Positions 34,216-34,382 of a stretch of DNA of 34,382 nucleotides are shown piece by piece; the stretch's first letter is position 1, and every line of letters starts with the position of its first letter. The position numbers and the translations under genes were made by a program. The notes beneath the pieces were generated by a model, which had not been told where the DNA came from, ran no database searches, and was given only the letters and a program-made list of their open reading frames with translations. Location of the stretch: assembly GCA_003566995.1 (NCBI GenBank), contig PXBG01000021.1, positions 1 to 34,382 on the forward strand, read 5' to 3'. The DNA comes from Syntrophobacteraceae bacterium (GTDB lineage Bacteria > Desulfobacterota > Syntrophobacteria > Syntrophobacterales > Syntrophobacteraceae).

Positions 34216-34382
34216 GCGGGGATTCACGCTGACCGAATTGCTGGTGGTGGTGGCCATAGCCATGATCATGGTGGGATTCGGTTATTCGGGATTTTCTTCG
34301 GCCATGAAGAGGGAAAGTGCTCGGGCTGCCGCCAACGCCATCGCCGGCCACCTGAAGGAAGCCCGCATGCTGGCCATCGAAA
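34172..34382 (+). CDS. GspH/FimT-like pseudopilin, 3' truncated by the window edge
   Basis: About 70 residues are visible. After a basic leader ('MFKRVPCIFTNERG') comes the class III cleavage site Gly|Phe and 'FTLTELLVVVAIAMIMVGFGYSGF', with Glu at +5. Then 'RESARAAANAIAGHLKEARMLAIE' follows, the pattern typical of FimT/GspH minor pilins. ATG 34172 and ATG 34181 are both possible starts. I chose the first, which has a GAAGAG-like site 7 bases away. The gene overlaps the lipoprotein gene by 44 bases in another frame, pointing to translational coupling. Confidence 0.82.
   Translation, partial: MQNMFKRVPCIFTNERGFTLTELLVVVAIAMIMVGFGYSGFSSAMKRESARAAANAIAGHLKEARMLAIE

Overview
The window looks like a chromosomal segment of a strictly anaerobic, sulfate-reducing or syntrophic deltaproteobacterium (Desulfobacterota, close to the Syntrophobacterales). 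The main reason is a complete bacterial-type carbonyl-branch Wood-Ljungdahl cluster next to pyruvate phosphate dikinase, together with the two-subunit glycyl-tRNA synthetase, a two-half CarB and type IV pilin genes. The organism assignment is an inference from gene content. There are no rRNA or tRNA genes, phage genes, transposases or CRISPR arrays. Intergenic DNA is clearly more A+T-rich than the genes.

Layout. Positions 1-3050 hold the 3' end of a probable GcvT-like gene, a DUF7309/DUF6930-type protein on the minus strand, a secreted SnoaL-like protein, and a PPC/DUF296 protein on the minus strand. Positions 3492-7727 are a plus-strand run: ferritin-like protein, LUD-domain protein, YgjP-type metallopeptidase, metallophosphoesterase, and a Ser/Thr kinase fused to a DUF1566 domain. 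A small minus-strand gene and a strong hairpin follow. glyQ-glyS (8329-11300) has a recognisable promoter. A palindromic intergenic repeat, nagZ (minus strand) and carB (with promoter and terminator) come next. DUF5661-type and SRPBCC genes follow carB.

Positions 17582-18421 form an unusually long, A+T-rich gene-free leader with a predicted small RNA and a 16-bp palindrome. Behind it is the acs operon: acsD (CoFeSP small subunit), acsA/cooS (CO dehydrogenase), acsB (acetyl-CoA synthase), acsC (CoFeSP large subunit) and acsE (methyl-H4folate:CoFeSP methyltransferase). These five proteins suffice to make acetyl-CoA from CO2, a folate-bound methyl group and CoA, or to run the reverse, acetate-oxidising reaction. 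An intrinsic terminator-like hairpin lies between acsB and acsC. ppdK (pyruvate to PEP) and a malyl-CoA/citramalyl-CoA lyase-like gene follow, giving a central-carbon neighbourhood. The window closes with a soluble GAF-PAS histidine kinase and a type IV pilin locus: a pilin, a lipoprotein, and a GspH/FimT-like pseudopilin cut by the window edge.

Most of the window is well-conserved housekeeping and energy metabolism, and I see no convincing new multi-gene system. The best candidates for a second look are the regulatory elements around the acs operon: the predicted sRNA at 17642-17722, the palindrome at 18315-18330 and the terminator at 23791-23827. The kinase-DUF1566 fusion and the lipoprotein embedded in the pilin locus also merit attention.
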